DNA of 64,000 nucleotides from Rhizobium sp. ICMP 5592 (GCF_009498525.1 NZ_QSNT01000002.1:1240001-1304000), one strand, 5' to 3'; positions 20,459 to 30,582 are shown, counted from the stretch's first letter. Made by a program: numbers and translations. The notes: generated from the sequence alone by a model not told the origin.

Positions 20459-20953
20459 TCAGGCCTCCGGGTGACGGAAATCGCCGGATTTGCCGCCGGA
20501 TTTCTCCAATAATCTGATGCCGTCGATTTCCATCGTTCGGTCGACGGCCTTCGCCATATCGTAGATGGTCAGGCAGGCGACGGAGACCGCCGTCAGTGCT
20601 TCCATCTCGACGCCGGTGCGACCGGTAAGCTTTGCGGTGGCGGTGATGCGCAGGCCGGGCAGGGCGGCGTCCTCGGTGATGTCGACCGTGACCTTGGTCA
20701 GCATCAGCGGATGGCAGAGCGGGATGAGATTGGCGGTCTGCTTGGCGGCCATGATGCCCGCAAGCCTTGCCGTGCCGATAACATCGCCCTTCTTGGCATT
20801 GCCTCCGAGGATCAGCGCCAGCGTTTCCGGCTTCATCGTCACATGGCCTTCGGCGGTGGCGATGCGGACCGTCTCGGCCTTGTCGCCGACGTCGACCATA
20901 TGCGCCTCGCCGGAAGCGTTGATATGGGTGAGGCCGGTTTTCTCCGTGCTCAT
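20459..20953 (-). CDS. moaC: Cyclic pyranopterin monophosphate synthase
   Basis: A 164-residue enzyme acting after MoaA in molybdenum cofactor synthesis. Conserved regions are [22 protein letters not shown] at the start, [13 protein letters not shown] in the middle with the catalytic-region His, and [27 protein letters not shown]. It starts one base after the trpC stop and is followed at once by moeA, so all three are on one transcript. Confidence 0.97.
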   Translation of the reverse strand: MSTEKTGLTHINASGEAHMVDVGDKAETVRIATAEGHVTMKPETLALILGGNAKKGDVIGTARLAGIMAAKQTANLIPLCHPLMLTKVTVDITEDAALPGLRITATAKLTGRTGVEMEALTAVSVACLTIYDMAKAVDRTMEIDGIRLLEKSGGKSGDFRHPEA

Positions 20954-20954
20954 C

Positions 20955-21782
<828 letters not shown>

Positions 21783-22799
21783 CTATTCTTCGGCGTTGGA
21801 GACGGCGATCAGCTTTTCCAGCGCAGCGGCGGTCGCGCCGCTGTCGAGCGACTGGGCGGCTAGCTTCATGCCATCATGAAGCGTTTCCGCCTTGCCGGCA
21901 ATCACCAGGGATGCCGCCGCGTTCGCAAGCGAAATATCGCGATACGCATTTTTTTCACCACTGAGCACGGCGCGGAGCGCTGCCGCGTTGGTAATACCGT
22001 CGCCGCCCTTGAGGTCGGCAAGATCGGCATGTGCAAGACCGAAGTCGGCAGGCGTCAGTTCGAAAGTGCGGATCTTCCCACCTTCGAGTGCTGCGACCGA
22101 GGTCGTTCCCGTCGTGGTGATTTCGTCGAGGCCATTGCCGTGCACGACCCAGACGCTTTCGGCATTCAGGTCCTTCAGCACCTCGGCGAGCGGCACGACC
22201 CATTGCGGCGCAAAGACGCCGAGCAACTGCCGGCGAGCACCAGCCGGGTTTGCCAAAGGTCCCAACAGGTTGAAGATCGTGCGGGTGCCTAGTTCGACGC
22301 GGGAAGGGCCGACATGGCGCATCGAGGAATGATGCAGCTGTGCGAACATGAAGCCGATACCAGCTTCACGAATGCAACGGGCGATCGTCTCGGGACCGAT
22401 ATCGAGCTTGATGCCCAGCACGGATTGCGTATCGGCCGTGCCGGCCTTGGAGCTCTGAGCACGGTTGCCGTGCTTTGCCACCGGCACGCCCGCACCGGCA
22501 ACGATAAATGCTGCAAGTGTCGAAATGTTGTAGGTGCCAAAGCCGTCGCCACCGGTGCCGACGATATCGATCGCGTCCGCCGGCGCTTCCACCGGCAACA
22601 TCTTGGCGCGCATCGTCGTGACGGCGCCGACGATTTCGTCAACCGTCTCGCCCCGCACGCGCAACGCCATCAGGAAAGCGCCGATCTGCGAGGGCGTGGC
22701 TTCGCCCGACATCAAAATCTCGAATGCCTGACGGGCTTCATCCCGCGTCAGCACCTCGCGATTGGCGACCTTGGCAAGGAACGGTTTCAATTCAGCCAT
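21783..22799 (-). CDS. trpD: Anthranilate phosphoribosyltransferase
   Basis: A 338-residue enzyme joining anthranilate and PRPP. The PRPP loop [21 protein letters not shown] and the following [17 protein letters not shown] are clear, as is the [24 protein letters not shown] block. It lies 24 bp after ppiD and 12 bp before trpC. No attenuator-like leader peptide was found, which is expected because transcription probably begins upstream of ppiD. Confidence 0.97.
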   Translation of the reverse strand: MAELKPFLAKVANREVLTRDEARQAFEILMSGEATPSQIGAFLMALRVRGETVDEIVGAVTTMRAKMLPVEAPADAIDIVGTGGDGFGTYNISTLAAFIVAGAGVPVAKHGNRAQSSKAGTADTQSVLGIKLDIGPETIARCIREAGIGFMFAQLHHSSMRHVGPSRVELGTRTIFNLLGPLANPAGARRQLLGVFAPQWVVPLAEVLKDLNAESVWVVHGNGLDEITTTGTTSVAALEGGKIRTFELTPADFGLAHADLADLKGGDGITNAAALRAVLSGEKNAYRDISLANAAASLVIAGKAETLHDGMKLAAQSLDSGATAAALEKLIAVSNAEE

Positions 22800-22823
22800 C
22801 GGCTATCGATCCTCCCGACCGGG

Positions 22824-24716
22824 CTAGCGAGACATCGCCTGTTCGGCGAGGTTCTGGTTGACCGTGACGGTGTATTTCGACTGCAGGTCGGCAACGATCT
22901 GGTCGAGAATGTCGTCGCCGGCAGCATTGGCAATCTGGGCCGACTGCTGATCCTGATTGCTCAGCGCATCCGTCGTCGGATTGTTGTTGACGTCAGTGAC
23001 CTTCAGCAGGATCTGCGTGGTGTCGTCGGCGCCGATGGCATTGGCGGCCGTCTCGACCGGACCGGAGAAGGCGGCGGCAACACCAGCACGTCCAAGGACC
23101 GGATCGTCCGTCGTGCGCGTGACGTCAGCCTTGCTTTCCACGGCAATGCCGAGGGGTGCTGCGATATCGGCAAGCGACTTGCCCTTCTGCGCTTCCTGCT
23201 TCAACTCGTTGGCCTTGGCGGCGAGCGCGATTTTCTGCTGCTCGGCAGTCCAGTCGACTACCGCTTTTTCACGGACTTCGGCAAGCGGGCGATCACGATC
23301 TGGCGTGATACCCAGGACATCATACCAGACGTAACCATCGTTGCCGACCGTCAGGGGGGCGGCATTGCTGCCCTGGTCCGCCTTGAAGACTTCACCAAGC
23401 AATTGCTGCCTGGCGGGCAGGTCCTTGATCTCGTTGCCGGCCTGGTCGAGCCCGGTGGAATCGATTGCATCGACCGTTACCGCCTTCAGGTTCAGCTGCT
23501 GAGCAGCCTCTTGCAAGGATACGCCGGAGCCGCGCAGGTCTTCAAATTTATCGTGGATGCTGGTGATGTCACTAGCGGCATTGCTGAGCGCGATCTGCTT
23601 GCGGACATCTTCCTTGACGTCATCGAAGTTCTTCGCGGTTTCGTCCTTGACGTTGGTCACGCGCAGGATCACCGGGCCGAATGAACCGGAGACGACGGGC
23701 GTCGTGCCGCCTTCCTTGGTGACGGTAAAGGCTGCCTGGGCGAGCGTCTGATCCGGAACCTGATCCTTGGTGAAGGTGCCGAGCAGCACGTCGGCCGGCT
23801 TCTTGCCCTGATCGGTAACGAGCTGATCGAATGTCGTTCCGGTCTTCAGCGCATCCGAGGCCGCATTTGCGAGGTCCTTGTTGGCGAAGGTCAGCTGCTC
23901 GATCGTGCGCGTTGCCGGTGTGGTGAAGCTATTTTTGCGCTTCTCGAATTCGGCGCGAGCGGCATCGTCGGTGATGCTTGCCGGATCGGCGATATCTTCC
24001 GCCTGGAGCTTCACATAGGAAAACTTGCGATATTCGGGAGCGCGGTACTTCGACTTGACCCCATCAAACCATTTCGACAGCACGTCGTCTGCCGGAGCCT
24101 TGATCGGATCGATATTGGCATTGGTCAGCAGCAGATAGTCGATGCTGCGGCTTTCGTCATGATACTGTTTGACGGCATCGACCAAAGTCTTCGGCGCGAC
24201 AAAGCCGTTGGAGACGGCTTCCACGATCTGGCTACGGACCGCGACCTTGCTGCGCTCCTTGATATAGTCGTCGGGATTGATGCTGCTGTTGCGCAGCAGG
24301 CTCTCGAACTTCTGACGGTCGAAGGTGCCGTTCGTTGCCTTGAAGGCCGGATCGTCGCCGATGAGCTTGGCGAGGCGATCCTGCGACAGGCCGAGGTTCA
24401 TATCGCTGGCGAGCTGATCGAGCGAGGCGCCGGCCACAAGCTGCGCGACGGTCTGCTGCGCGATACCGAAGGCGCGTGCCTGTTCCGGCGTGATCTGCAT
24501 GCGCAGCTGCTGGCTGATCGCCTGGATCTGACGACGATAGGCAAGGCGGAATTCGTTGGTATCGATCTTCTGATCACCGACGGTCACGACGGCATTACTG
24601 CTCCCTCCCGTCACCATTCGGCTTTCGATGCCCCATATGCCGAAAGCAGCAATCAGAAGCACGAAGATACCCTTGGCAACCCAGGTCTTGGCCAGTTTTC
24701 TCAACACATCGAACAT
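22824..24716 (-). CDS. ppiD: Peptidyl-prolyl isomerase PpiD-type (SurA N-terminal domain, membrane-anchored)
   Basis: About 630 residues from ATG 24716, which begins MFDVLRKLAKTWVAKGIFVLLIAAFGIWGIESRM: a single N-terminal membrane anchor as in PpiD, with the rest periplasmic. A SurA-like helical region follows (RQIQAISQQLRMQITPEQARAFGI and QTVAQLVAGASLDQLASDMNL). A parvulin-like region lies around residues 240-370 (FTTPATRTIEQLTFANKD), followed by a long helical end. It is thought to help fold outer-membrane or secreted proteins at the Sec channel. It is the first gene of the trp/mo operon. Confidence 0.88.
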   Translation of the reverse strand: MFDVLRKLAKTWVAKGIFVLLIAAFGIWGIESRMVTGGSSNAVVTVGDQKIDTNEFRLAYRRQIQAISQQLRMQITPEQARAFGIAQQTVAQLVAGASLDQLASDMNLGLSQDRLAKLIGDDPAFKATNGTFDRQKFESLLRNSSINPDDYIKERSKVAVRSQIVEAVSNGFVAPKTLVDAVKQYHDESRSIDYLLLTNANIDPIKAPADDVLSKWFDGVKSKYRAPEYRKFSYVKLQAEDIADPASITDDAARAEFEKRKNSFTTPATRTIEQLTFANKDLANAASDALKTGTTFDQLVTDQGKKPADVLLGTFTKDQVPDQTLAQAAFTVTKEGGTTPVVSGSFGPVILRVTNVKDETAKNFDDVKEDVRKQIALSNAASDITSIHDKFEDLRGSGVSLQEAAQQLNLKAVTVDAIDSTGLDQAGNEIKDLPARQQLLGEVFKADQGSNAAPLTVGNDGYVWYDVLGITPDRDRPLAEVREKAVVDWTAEQQKIALAAKANELKQEAQKGKSLADIAAPLGIAVESKADVTRTTDDPVLGRAGVAAAFSGPVETAANAIGADDTTQILLKVTDVNNNPTTDALSNQDQQSAQIANAAGDDILDQIVADLQSKYTVTVNQNLAEQAMSR

Positions 24717-24900
24717 CGGAAGGCAAACCTCGTCATCAATACCCTCTTCGCCCACGGGCGAAGCAATCGGAGTTCCTTAGAGCAATCCGAAACGGAATTG
24801 AAGAGCTACCGAGGAAATCAACCGGGCGAGGCACCAAAGCTCCGGAACCTTTACCCAGGATTGACGTTGACTGACAAGGTAACAACAAAAGGAGCCGACG

Positions 24901-25182
24901 ATGGCCGAGACGAAATCCGCTTCCGCTCAATCTGCCTCTGCGCGAGCCCAGGCCGAAACCGCCGTCGACGACCTCGCAGCACAAATCGCAGCGCTGCGCG
25001 AGGATTTGACAAGACTTTCCCATAGCGTGGCAGCGGTCGGGCAGGGCGCAAGGTCGGTCGTCACCGAGGAGGCTCAGGAAGTAACCGAGCAGCTTCGCGA
25101 ACGGGTTCGTCAGGAGCCGATCTTCATGGTCGCCGCCGCGGCCGGTATCGGCTATCTGATAGGGCTGCTCAGCCGCCGCTAA
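24901..25182 (+). CDS. DUF883/ElaB-type membrane-anchored protein
   Basis: A 93-residue protein with an amphipathic coiled-coil-like N-terminal two thirds (AVDDLAAQIAALREDLTRLSHSVAAVG, then VTEQLRERVRQEP) and a C-terminal membrane segment with glycines (MVAAAAGIGYLIGLLSRR). This is the DUF883/ElaB layout; E. coli members bind ribosomes at the membrane and are stress-induced. AACAAAAGGAG precedes the ATG. A hairpin at 25217-25237 follows. Confidence 0.82.
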   Translation: MAETKSASAQSASARAQAETAVDDLAAQIAALREDLTRLSHSVAAVGQGARSVVTEEAQEVTEQLRERVRQEPIFMVAAAAGIGYLIGLLSRR

Positions 25183-25216
25183 ATCCCAAACGCATGTACG
25201 TGATGAATCTATAAAA

Positions 25217-25237
25217 CCGCAGGCTTGAGGCCTGCGG
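25217..25237 (+). terminator. Terminator-like hairpin after the DUF883 gene
   Basis: CCGCAGGC and GCCTGCGG make a perfect 8-bp stem around TTGAG, 35 bp after the stop codon. There is no clear T tract, so it may be a weak terminator or an RNA-stabilising hairpin. Confidence 0.5.
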
Positions 25238-25377
25238 ACAGCGATCTCATTTTGAGTTTCGAATCCCGGTCGCGCCGCCTCACATTCCTCTCTGACTGCA
25301 ACATCTTTGCGACACCCCTGCGGCATTTTTGACAATCCGCCAATGATCGCACCTCAACCTCTTGAATCGGACGTCCA

Positions 25378-25403
25378 CTTATTATACGTCACGGCATTAT
25401 AAG
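25378..25403. promoter_or_regulatory. Candidate MarR operator before the efflux operon
   Basis: CTTATTAT and ATTATAAG form an inverted repeat (7 of 8 pairs) with a 10-base spacer, about 30 bp before the marR-type start codon. An AT-rich palindrome at a marR promoter is the usual autorepression site of this family. Binding is inferred. Confidence 0.45.
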
Positions 25404-25433
25404 GTTGCTTATGAATAGCAGGCTTCTCGTATC

Positions 25434-25898
25434 ATGCACACAGCACCGACACTCGGCTTTCTCCTCCATGACGTTGCCCGGCTTCTTCGGAAGCGGTTCG
25501 AGCAGCGTGCGAAAGATTTGGGGCTGACACGCTCCCAATGGCAGACGCTCGCCTATCTCTCGAACAATGAGGGTATCCATCAGGCGGGTCTTGCCGAAAT
25601 ATTGGAAATCGAGCCGATTACGCTGGTGCGTATCCTCGACAAGCTCACCGATCGCGGATTGGTCGAACGTCGCCAGCATCCGAATGATCGTCGGAGCTGG
25701 CTGCTCTACATGCGCGATGAAGCCCGGCCGTTGCTCGACACCATGCGTAACCTGGGCGACCAGACCCGCAGGGAGGCCCTGCAAGGCGTTCCCATCGAGG
25801 AACATGAGCGCCTTTATCAATTGCTTACCCTTATGAAATCGAACCTGGTCCAGGCCTGCCGTACAACTGTGGGCGACAAAGAGACACATCATGGCTGA
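25434..25898 (+). CDS. MarR family transcriptional regulator
   Basis: A 154-residue winged-helix repressor. The core is GLTRSQWQTLAYLSNNEGIHQAGLAEILEIEPITLVRILDKLTDRGLVERRQHPNDRRSWLLYM, the standard MarR HTH and wing. It overlaps the emrA-type gene by 8 bp and is probably autoregulated together with it. The inducer would be a toxic small molecule exported by the pump; which one is unknown. Confidence 0.92.
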   Translation: MHTAPTLGFLLHDVARLLRKRFEQRAKDLGLTRSQWQTLAYLSNNEGIHQAGLAEILEIEPITLVRILDKLTDRGLVERRQHPNDRRSWLLYMRDEARPLLDTMRNLGDQTRREALQGVPIEEHERLYQLLTLMKSNLVQACRTTVGDKETHHG

Positions 25899-27108
25899 CG
25901 CATCCTCTCCGCTTCGCGTACCCGCAAACGCAAATTCCGCAATCGAGCAGAACCAGGCCGCAGTCGCGGAGGCGCCGTCCTCCAACCCTGCGCCCGCGCC
26001 GGCAGGTACAGCGGCTCCGGCCGCCGCTCCCGAAAAGCCGCGCAAGCGCCGCAGCCTGACGCGGCCGATCCTCTTTGCGCTGCTGCCAGTCGCGCTCGTG
26101 GTGGGCGGCTATTATTACGTCACCGGCGGGCAGATCATGTCCACCGACAATGCCTATGTCCAGGCCGACATGGTCGGCGTTTCGACCGATGTTTCCGGCA
26201 CGGTGATTTCGGTCGACGTGCATGAAAACGAGGCGGTGAAGAAAGGGCAGGTGCTTTTCCGCCTGAAGCCCGATTCGTTCCGCATCACGCTGGAAGGGGC
26301 GCAGGCGCAGCTCGGCAACGCCCGCAACCAGATCCTGAACCTGCAGGCAAGCTACAAGCAATCTCTCGCCGAGATCGCCCAGGCGCAGGCCGACATTCCC
26401 TATTATCAGAACGAATACGAGCGCCAGCAGAACCTGATCAACAGCTCGGTCGCCTCCAAGGCCGCTTACGATCAGGCCAAGCACAATCTCGATGCGGCCC
26501 AGCAGAAGGTCTCCGTCGCTCAGGCGCAGGCGGCAACCACGATTGCCCAACTCGGCGGCAACGCCGACCTGCCGGTCGAACAGAATCCGCTCTACCTGCA
26601 GGCCAAGGCCGCTGTCGACAACGCCCAGCGCGAGCTCGACGATACGGTCGTGCGCGCACCCTTCGACGGCATCACCACCAATGTTCCTTCGCTGCAGGTC
26701 GGTGCCTATCTGACGGCCGCTCAACAGGGCTTCTCGCTGGTGTCCACCACCAATATGTGGATCAATGCCAGCCCGAAGGAAACCGAGCTGACCTATGTCA
26801 AGACCGGCCAGAAGGTCGCCATTTCGGTCGATGCCTATCCCGGCGTCACCTGGAAGGGTACCGTCTCCAGCATTTCGCCGGCCTCCGGCGCAAGCTTCTC
26901 GCTGCTGCCGGCACAGAACACCACGGGCAACTGGGTGAAGGTCGTGCAGCGCATCCCGATGATCATCAGCATTGATGATACGCAGGGCAAGCCGCCGCTG
27001 CGCGTTGGCATGAGTGTCGTCGCCGATGTCGATACCGGCCACGCCCGCGGCCTGCCGGACTCCATCGCCAGCCTGTTGGGCCAATCCCACGGTCAGGATC
27101 ATGAGTAA
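25891..27108 (+). CDS. emrA: HlyD/EmrA-type membrane fusion protein
   Basis: 405 residues. A Pro/Ala-rich cytoplasmic N-terminus is followed by one membrane anchor (PILFALLPVALVVGGYYYVTGG, about residues 60-82). The membrane-fusion core comes next: TDNAYVQADMVGVSTDVSGTVISVDVHENEAVKKGQVLFRL (lipoyl half), a helical hairpin of about 110 residues, and VRAPFDGITTNVPSLQVGAYL. It connects the EmrB-type pump to an outer-membrane channel. No TolC-type gene is next to it. It overlaps marR and the emrB-type gene by 8 bp each. Confidence 0.93.
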   Translation: MADASSPLRVPANANSAIEQNQAAVAEAPSSNPAPAPAGTAAPAAAPEKPRKRRSLTRPILFALLPVALVVGGYYYVTGGQIMSTDNAYVQADMVGVSTDVSGTVISVDVHENEAVKKGQVLFRLKPDSFRITLEGAQAQLGNARNQILNLQASYKQSLAEIAQAQADIPYYQNEYERQQNLINSSVASKAAYDQAKHNLDAAQQKVSVAQAQAATTIAQLGGNADLPVEQNPLYLQAKAAVDNAQRELDDTVVRAPFDGITTNVPSLQVGAYLTAAQQGFSLVSTTNMWINASPKETELTYVKTGQKVAISVDAYPGVTWKGTVSSISPASGASFSLLPAQNTTGNWVKVVQRIPMIISIDDTQGKPPLRVGMSVVADVDTGHARGLPDSIASLLGQSHGQDHE

Positions 27109-28645
27109 CGCTGCCGCCGCCTCCCCCGCCGGCCCGATCGCCAATCGCGGCGCCATCACCGCCTGTGTCATCCTGGCGGTCATCATGCAGGCGCTGGACA
27201 CCACTATCGCCAACGTCGCCCTGCCGCATATCCAGGGCGACGTTTCGGCCAGCGCCGACCAGATCAACTGGGTGCTGACCTCCTATATCGTGGCCGCCGC
27301 CATCATGACGCCGCCCTCCGGCTTCCTGTCGGCCAAGTTCGGCCGCAAGCGCGTGCTGCTGGTGGCGATCGCCGGCTTCGTCGTCGCCTCCGTTCTCTGT
27401 GGCCTGGCGCAATCACTGAACCAGATCGTCGGCTTTCGCCTGTTGCAGGGCCTGTTCGGCGCAGCGCTCGTGCCACTGTCACAGGGCATCCTGCTTGACA
27501 TCTACAATGTCGAGGAACGCGGCAAAGCCATGGCTCTGTTCGGCGTCTCGGTCATGGTTGGCCCGGTGCTCGGACCTGTTATCGGCGGCTGGCTGACGGA
27601 CAATATGAGCTGGCGCTGGGTGTTCTACATCAACGTGCCGATCGGCGCGCTCGCCTTCTTCGGCATCGTCGTCTATGTGACGGAAACCAAGCTCGACGCG
27701 CTCGCCAAGCTCGACATATTCGGCTTCAGCATGCTGTCGATCGGTATCGCCGCGTTACAGCTTTTCCTCGACCGCGGCGAACAGCTGGACTGGTTCTATT
27801 CCGGCGAGATCATCATCGAGGCGCTGGTTTGCGCCTGCGCCTTCTATCTCTTCCTGGTGCATACGTTCACGGCGAAGAAATCCTTCGTGAATCCACGCTT
27901 GTTCCTGGACCAGAATTTCGCTGTCAGCATGCTGTTCATCTTCATCGTCGGCGTCACCTATCTCGCCTCGCTGGCGCTGATGACGCCCTATCTGCAGACG
28001 CTGATGGGCTATCCCGTCGTCACCGCCGGCATCGTCATGGGACCACGCGGCCTCGGCACGATGTTCTGCATGTTCCTTGTCGGGCGGCTGATCGGCAAGG
28101 TGGATACGCGCTGGCTGCTCTTTATTGGCCTCGCTCTGACCGCTTGGGCGATGTACGACATGACCGGCTGGACGCCCGACGTCTCGCAGTGGACGCTGAT
28201 CTCGGTCGGCTTCGTGCAGGGCGCAGGTCTCGGCTTTCTCTTCGTGCCGCTGACGACGATCGCCTTTGCGACGCTGCCGGCGCAGATGCGCGGCGAGGGG
28301 ACCGGCCTCTACAATCTCTCGCGCAACATCGGCTCCAGCGTCGGCATTTCCGTCGTCTCGATGCTGATCACCGAGAATACCCAGGTCAATCATTCGACGA
28401 TTGCCGCCTACGTGACGCCGTTCAATCGTTATTTCGATGCGACCGCGGCGCAAGGCCTCAGCCCGGTGACGGCCGTCGGTCGCGCCTCGCTCGACAGCAT
28501 CATCACCACGCAGGCAACGATCATCGCCTATATGGACGATTTCAAGCTGCTGATGCTGATGTCGATCTTCGCCATGCCGCTGCTCGTGCTTCTGCGCAAG
28601 CCGAAGGCACCGCCGGTCGTCGATCATAGCGTCGCGATGGAATAG
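27101..28645 (+). CDS. emrB: DHA2-family drug efflux MFS transporter (EmrB type)
   Basis: A 514-residue inner-membrane pump with about 14 helices. ATG 27101 lies inside the end of emrA (coupled start). DHA2 motifs are MQALDTTIANVALPHIQGDV in helix 1, WVLTSYIVAAAIMTPPSGFLSAKFGRKRVL (motif A) and VGPVLGPVIGGWLTDNMSWRWVFYINVP (motif C). It uses the proton gradient to export hydrophobic drugs through EmrA and an outer channel. A strong terminator follows. Confidence 0.94.
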   Translation: MSNAAAASPAGPIANRGAITACVILAVIMQALDTTIANVALPHIQGDVSASADQINWVLTSYIVAAAIMTPPSGFLSAKFGRKRVLLVAIAGFVVASVLCGLAQSLNQIVGFRLLQGLFGAALVPLSQGILLDIYNVEERGKAMALFGVSVMVGPVLGPVIGGWLTDNMSWRWVFYINVPIGALAFFGIVVYVTETKLDALAKLDIFGFSMLSIGIAALQLFLDRGEQLDWFYSGEIIIEALVCACAFYLFLVHTFTAKKSFVNPRLFLDQNFAVSMLFIFIVGVTYLASLALMTPYLQTLMGYPVVTAGIVMGPRGLGTMFCMFLVGRLIGKVDTRWLLFIGLALTAWAMYDMTGWTPDVSQWTLISVGFVQGAGLGFLFVPLTTIAFATLPAQMRGEGTGLYNLSRNIGSSVGISVVSMLITENTQVNHSTIAAYVTPFNRYFDATAAQGLSPVTAVGRASLDSIITTQATIIAYMDDFKLLMLMSIFAMPLLVLLRKPKAPPVVDHSVAME

Positions 28646-28681
28646 TCGCGCAGACTTTCCAGTTTCACTGCGCGGTTGCAT

Positions 28682-28713
28682 GGCCGCCGGACACCACGCC
28701 GGCGGCCCTTTTT
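28682..28713. terminator. Bidirectional-type terminator between emrB and the DNA glycosylase gene
   Basis: GGCCGCCGG and CCGGCGGCC form a 9-bp GC stem followed by CTTTTTAT on the plus strand. It ends the emr operon. Its right edge touches the last codons of the convergent glycosylase gene. Confidence 0.88.
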
Positions 28714-29314
28714 ATCCTTGCGGGAAGCGGCGGCTGACAAAACGCGAGCCGGCCGCGCCGAAACGCCAGAGCGGATCAACATTCTTGGTGATTCCGATGC
28801 GTTTGCCCGCGACGACAGACAATGGTTCGGCCAGAGAAAATTCAAAAGGCGCTTGGTTCAGCGCCAGCCCGTTCAGGCTGATGTCGATGCCCATGGCTTG
28901 CGCCAGCTTTCCCGGCCCACTGCAAAGTGCCGCCATGTCGGCAGTGCCGCGCCTGTGGATCATCTCCCCGATCCCGCTTTCCGGCTCCATCGCCCGGATC
29001 AGCACGGCGCTCCCGGTCGTGCAGACGAAATTCACGCACCAGTGAATGCCGTAGGATCGATAGACGTAGACATGCCCCGCCGGGCCGAACATCGTCGCAT
29101 TGCGTACCGTCGGCCCGCGAAAAGCATGGGATGCCTCATCATCCGGCCGATAGGCTTCCGTCTCCACGATACGCCCGCCAACGCCCGCAACGGTAAAGCG
29201 CGCGCCGATGAGATCGGACGCGACGACCACGGCGTCACGGGAAAAGAAGGCGGCAAGGGCAGGGCCGGCAAGCGATGCCTGGCCGAGAGGCAGGGGTTGG
29301 TCGCTGGGCGTCAT
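28712..29314 (-). CDS. DNA-3-methyladenine glycosylase (AAG/MPG family)
   Basis: A 200-residue base-excision repair enzyme removing alkylated purines. Family motifs: ARDLIG-like [62 protein letters not shown] with the catalytic Glu in ETEAY and the intercalating Tyr region YVYRSYG, then [14 protein letters not shown]. It reads away from the tRNA region at 29.5 kb and is host backbone, just outside the integrated element. Confidence 0.94.
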   Translation of the reverse strand: MTPSDQPLPLGQASLAGPALAAFFSRDAVVVASDLIGARFTVAGVGGRIVETEAYRPDDEASHAFRGPTVRNATMFGPAGHVYVYRSYGIHWCVNFVCTTGSAVLIRAMEPESGIGEMIHRRGTADMAALCSGPGKLAQAMGIDISLNGLALNQAPFEFSLAEPLSVVAGKRIGITKNVDPLWRFGAAGSRFVSRRFPQG

Positions 29315-29444
29315 GGGCGAGGGCGCTGTCCTTCCGGATGGTCGATGCCGGAAACTACTATCGCCCGATCGCTGAAACGCCTAGCCCAATCCCAGCGTCT
29401 TCGATTGGGTCCACGAATTGGACCGCACACCGCCGCGCAACCGG

Positions 29445-29472
29445 TTGACGCTTCGGCCCGAATAGCTGTAAA
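29445..29472 (+). promoter_or_regulatory. Promoter-like sequence of the split host tRNA-Ser gene
   Basis: TTGACG and TGTAAA separated by 16 bp, 43 bp before the first base of the tRNA 5' half. It would now drive the truncated half and could read on into the element's own tRNA-Ser gene. Assigned by pattern only. Confidence 0.45.
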
Positions 29473-29514
29473 GCCAGCCCACCACATTTTCTGAGGCATT
29501 GAGCTTCAGCGACA

Positions 29515-29555
29515 GGAAGAGTGTCCGAGTGGTTTAAGGAACCGGTCTTGAAAAC
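29515..29555 (+). pseudogene. 5' half of host tRNA-Ser(UGA), cut by element insertion
   Basis: GGAAGAG (acceptor 5' strand), TG, the D arm and the first strand of the anticodon stem (CCGGT) followed by CTTGAAAAC match a serine tRNA as far as the anticodon loop, then the sequence changes abruptly (TTATGCTG...). The missing half is found 9.2 kb away at 38790-38847. Joining the two at CTTGAAAAC gives a complete cloverleaf: GGAAGAG pairs with CTCTTCC, CCGGT with ACCGG. As it stands this half cannot make a tRNA. Confidence 0.9.
29547..29555. repeat. attL core of the integrated element
   Basis: CTTGAAAAC, the anticodon-loop sequence of tRNA-Ser(UGA). The same nine bases lie at 38790-38798. Flanking bases differ on both sides, so the repeat is exactly nine bases and marks the left junction. 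Confidence 0.85.
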
Positions 29556-29616
29556 TTATGCTGCTGGAGCGGCGAGGGCGAAAACCGGGAATAAACGCAA
29601 TCGCTTACGTAGGGTC

Positions 29617-29644
29617 TTGGCCTCGTGTGCGGTTGTGGTATAGC
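29617..29644 (+). promoter_or_regulatory. Promoter-like sequence of the element-borne tRNA-Ser
   Basis: TTGGCC (preceded by C, as in many alphaproteobacterial -35 boxes) and TATAGC separated by 16 bp, 26 bp before the first base of the complete tRNA. It lies inside the element, so the replacement tRNA carries its own signal. Confidence 0.55.
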
Positions 29645-29670
29645 GCATTGCTAGCCGCTGCAATGCATAA

Positions 29671-29758
29671 GGATGGATGGCCGAGCGGTTTAAGGCACTG
29701 GTCTTGAAAACCAGCGAACCGAAAGGTTCCGTGGGTTCGAATCCCACTCCATCCGCCA
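29671..29758 (+). tRNA. tRNA-Ser(UGA), complete, carried by the element
   Basis: 88 bases including CCA. Acceptor GGATGGA pairs perfectly with TCCATCC. D stem GCC/GGC; anticodon stem CTGGT/ACCAG with loop CTTGAAA, anticodon TGA at 29705-29707. A long class II variable arm (GAACC-GAAA-GGTTC) is typical of serine tRNAs, and the T arm is GTGGG-TTCGAAT-CCCAC. It differs from the split host gene in the acceptor, D, anticodon-stem and variable-arm sequences, so it is not a duplicated attachment fragment but an independent gene with the same anticodon. Confidence 0.95.
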
Positions 29759-29774
29759 ACAACGAAGAAATCCG

Positions 29775-30434
29775 ATGCATGACGCCCTTGTATGGCTCCT
29801 TGACACGATAATGAAAATCAGTTGGGGCGAGATCATCAGGACGATCGCTCCCGTCGTGACGGCATTCATCGCGTATCGCGCTCTAAAAAACTGGCAACGA
29901 CAGGACAAGGCTAAACGAGAAGCAGAATTTCTTGACGCCTTAGTTGACGCTACTCATGCTTACATTGCAGAAATGCCTAAGCCGATCACGCTCTTGGATA
30001 TAGCTAAGGTCGGCATGGACAGCCATGCGTTTACCCAAAGCGGTAGTGAGACCGACAAAGCGGTCAAGGGTGCGATTTCCTATATCAGGAAAGATGGAGA
30101 GCGCGAGGCTAAGCGCTTGCTGGAAGTGCTTGAGGCTATTAAGCCGCTAACAATCAAGTTGAGATCGTTAGCAGCGAAGGGACAAGTTTTTAAGTTTAAA
30201 GACTATCGCAAATGCCAGGAGACGATTGCGATGCTTGTATGGCAACTCGATAGAATGGAGGGCTTCGCTCTTATTATCGGTTCCACTACGTGGAATTGGG
30301 AGAACTCCAAGGTGCTGGAACGAGTGAACGATGCAATTGAGATTAGCGGAGATGATATTCGGAAGGGCCTCCACAACGACAATGTTGCCCTCATCGAGTT
30401 TGCCTCCGAGACCTATAAGAGAATTTACGGCTAG
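29775..30434 (+). CDS. Membrane-anchored protein of unknown function (element cargo)
   Basis: 219 residues from 29775, or 207 if the Met at 29811 is used (MKISWGEIIRTIAPVV). One N-terminal membrane segment (IIRTIAPVVTAFIAYRALKNW) is followed by a charged, mostly helical cytoplasmic-type domain (ETDKAVKGAISYIRKDGEREAKRLLEVLEAIKPL). No enzyme motif is visible. It starts 16 bp after the element's tRNA, may share its transcript, and is AT-richer than host genes. The position at the edge of the element is typical for accessory or superinfection-type genes, but no function can be given. Confidence 0.6.
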   Translation: MHDALVWLLDTIMKISWGEIIRTIAPVVTAFIAYRALKNWQRQDKAKREAEFLDALVDATHAYIAEMPKPITLLDIAKVGMDSHAFTQSGSETDKAVKGAISYIRKDGEREAKRLLEVLEAIKPLTIKLRSLAAKGQVFKFKDYRKCQETIAMLVWQLDRMEGFALIIGSTTWNWENSKVLERVNDAIEISGDDIRKGLHNDNVALIEFASETYKRIYG

Positions 30435-30582
30435 CGACGACAACGGGTGCCACCGGCACCCGTTGAGAGCAGCGTCAAAGCTAAGGAGAGTTGCTCCCGC
30501 GGCTGAGCCCGTTTGATTTACGTCCGACGGTTCCCTTTGGGACGGCGCGGATGGCGTTCCTCCGCGCACCGCTTCGCGTCTC

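Noticed and set aside
22314..23684. Long plus-strand frame opposite trpD and ppiD
   Set aside because: Antisense artefact of two well-supported genes.
29690..29908. Minus-strand frames containing GVGFEPTEPFG at the complete tRNA-Ser
   Set aside because: Antisense of the tRNA gene, not a protein.
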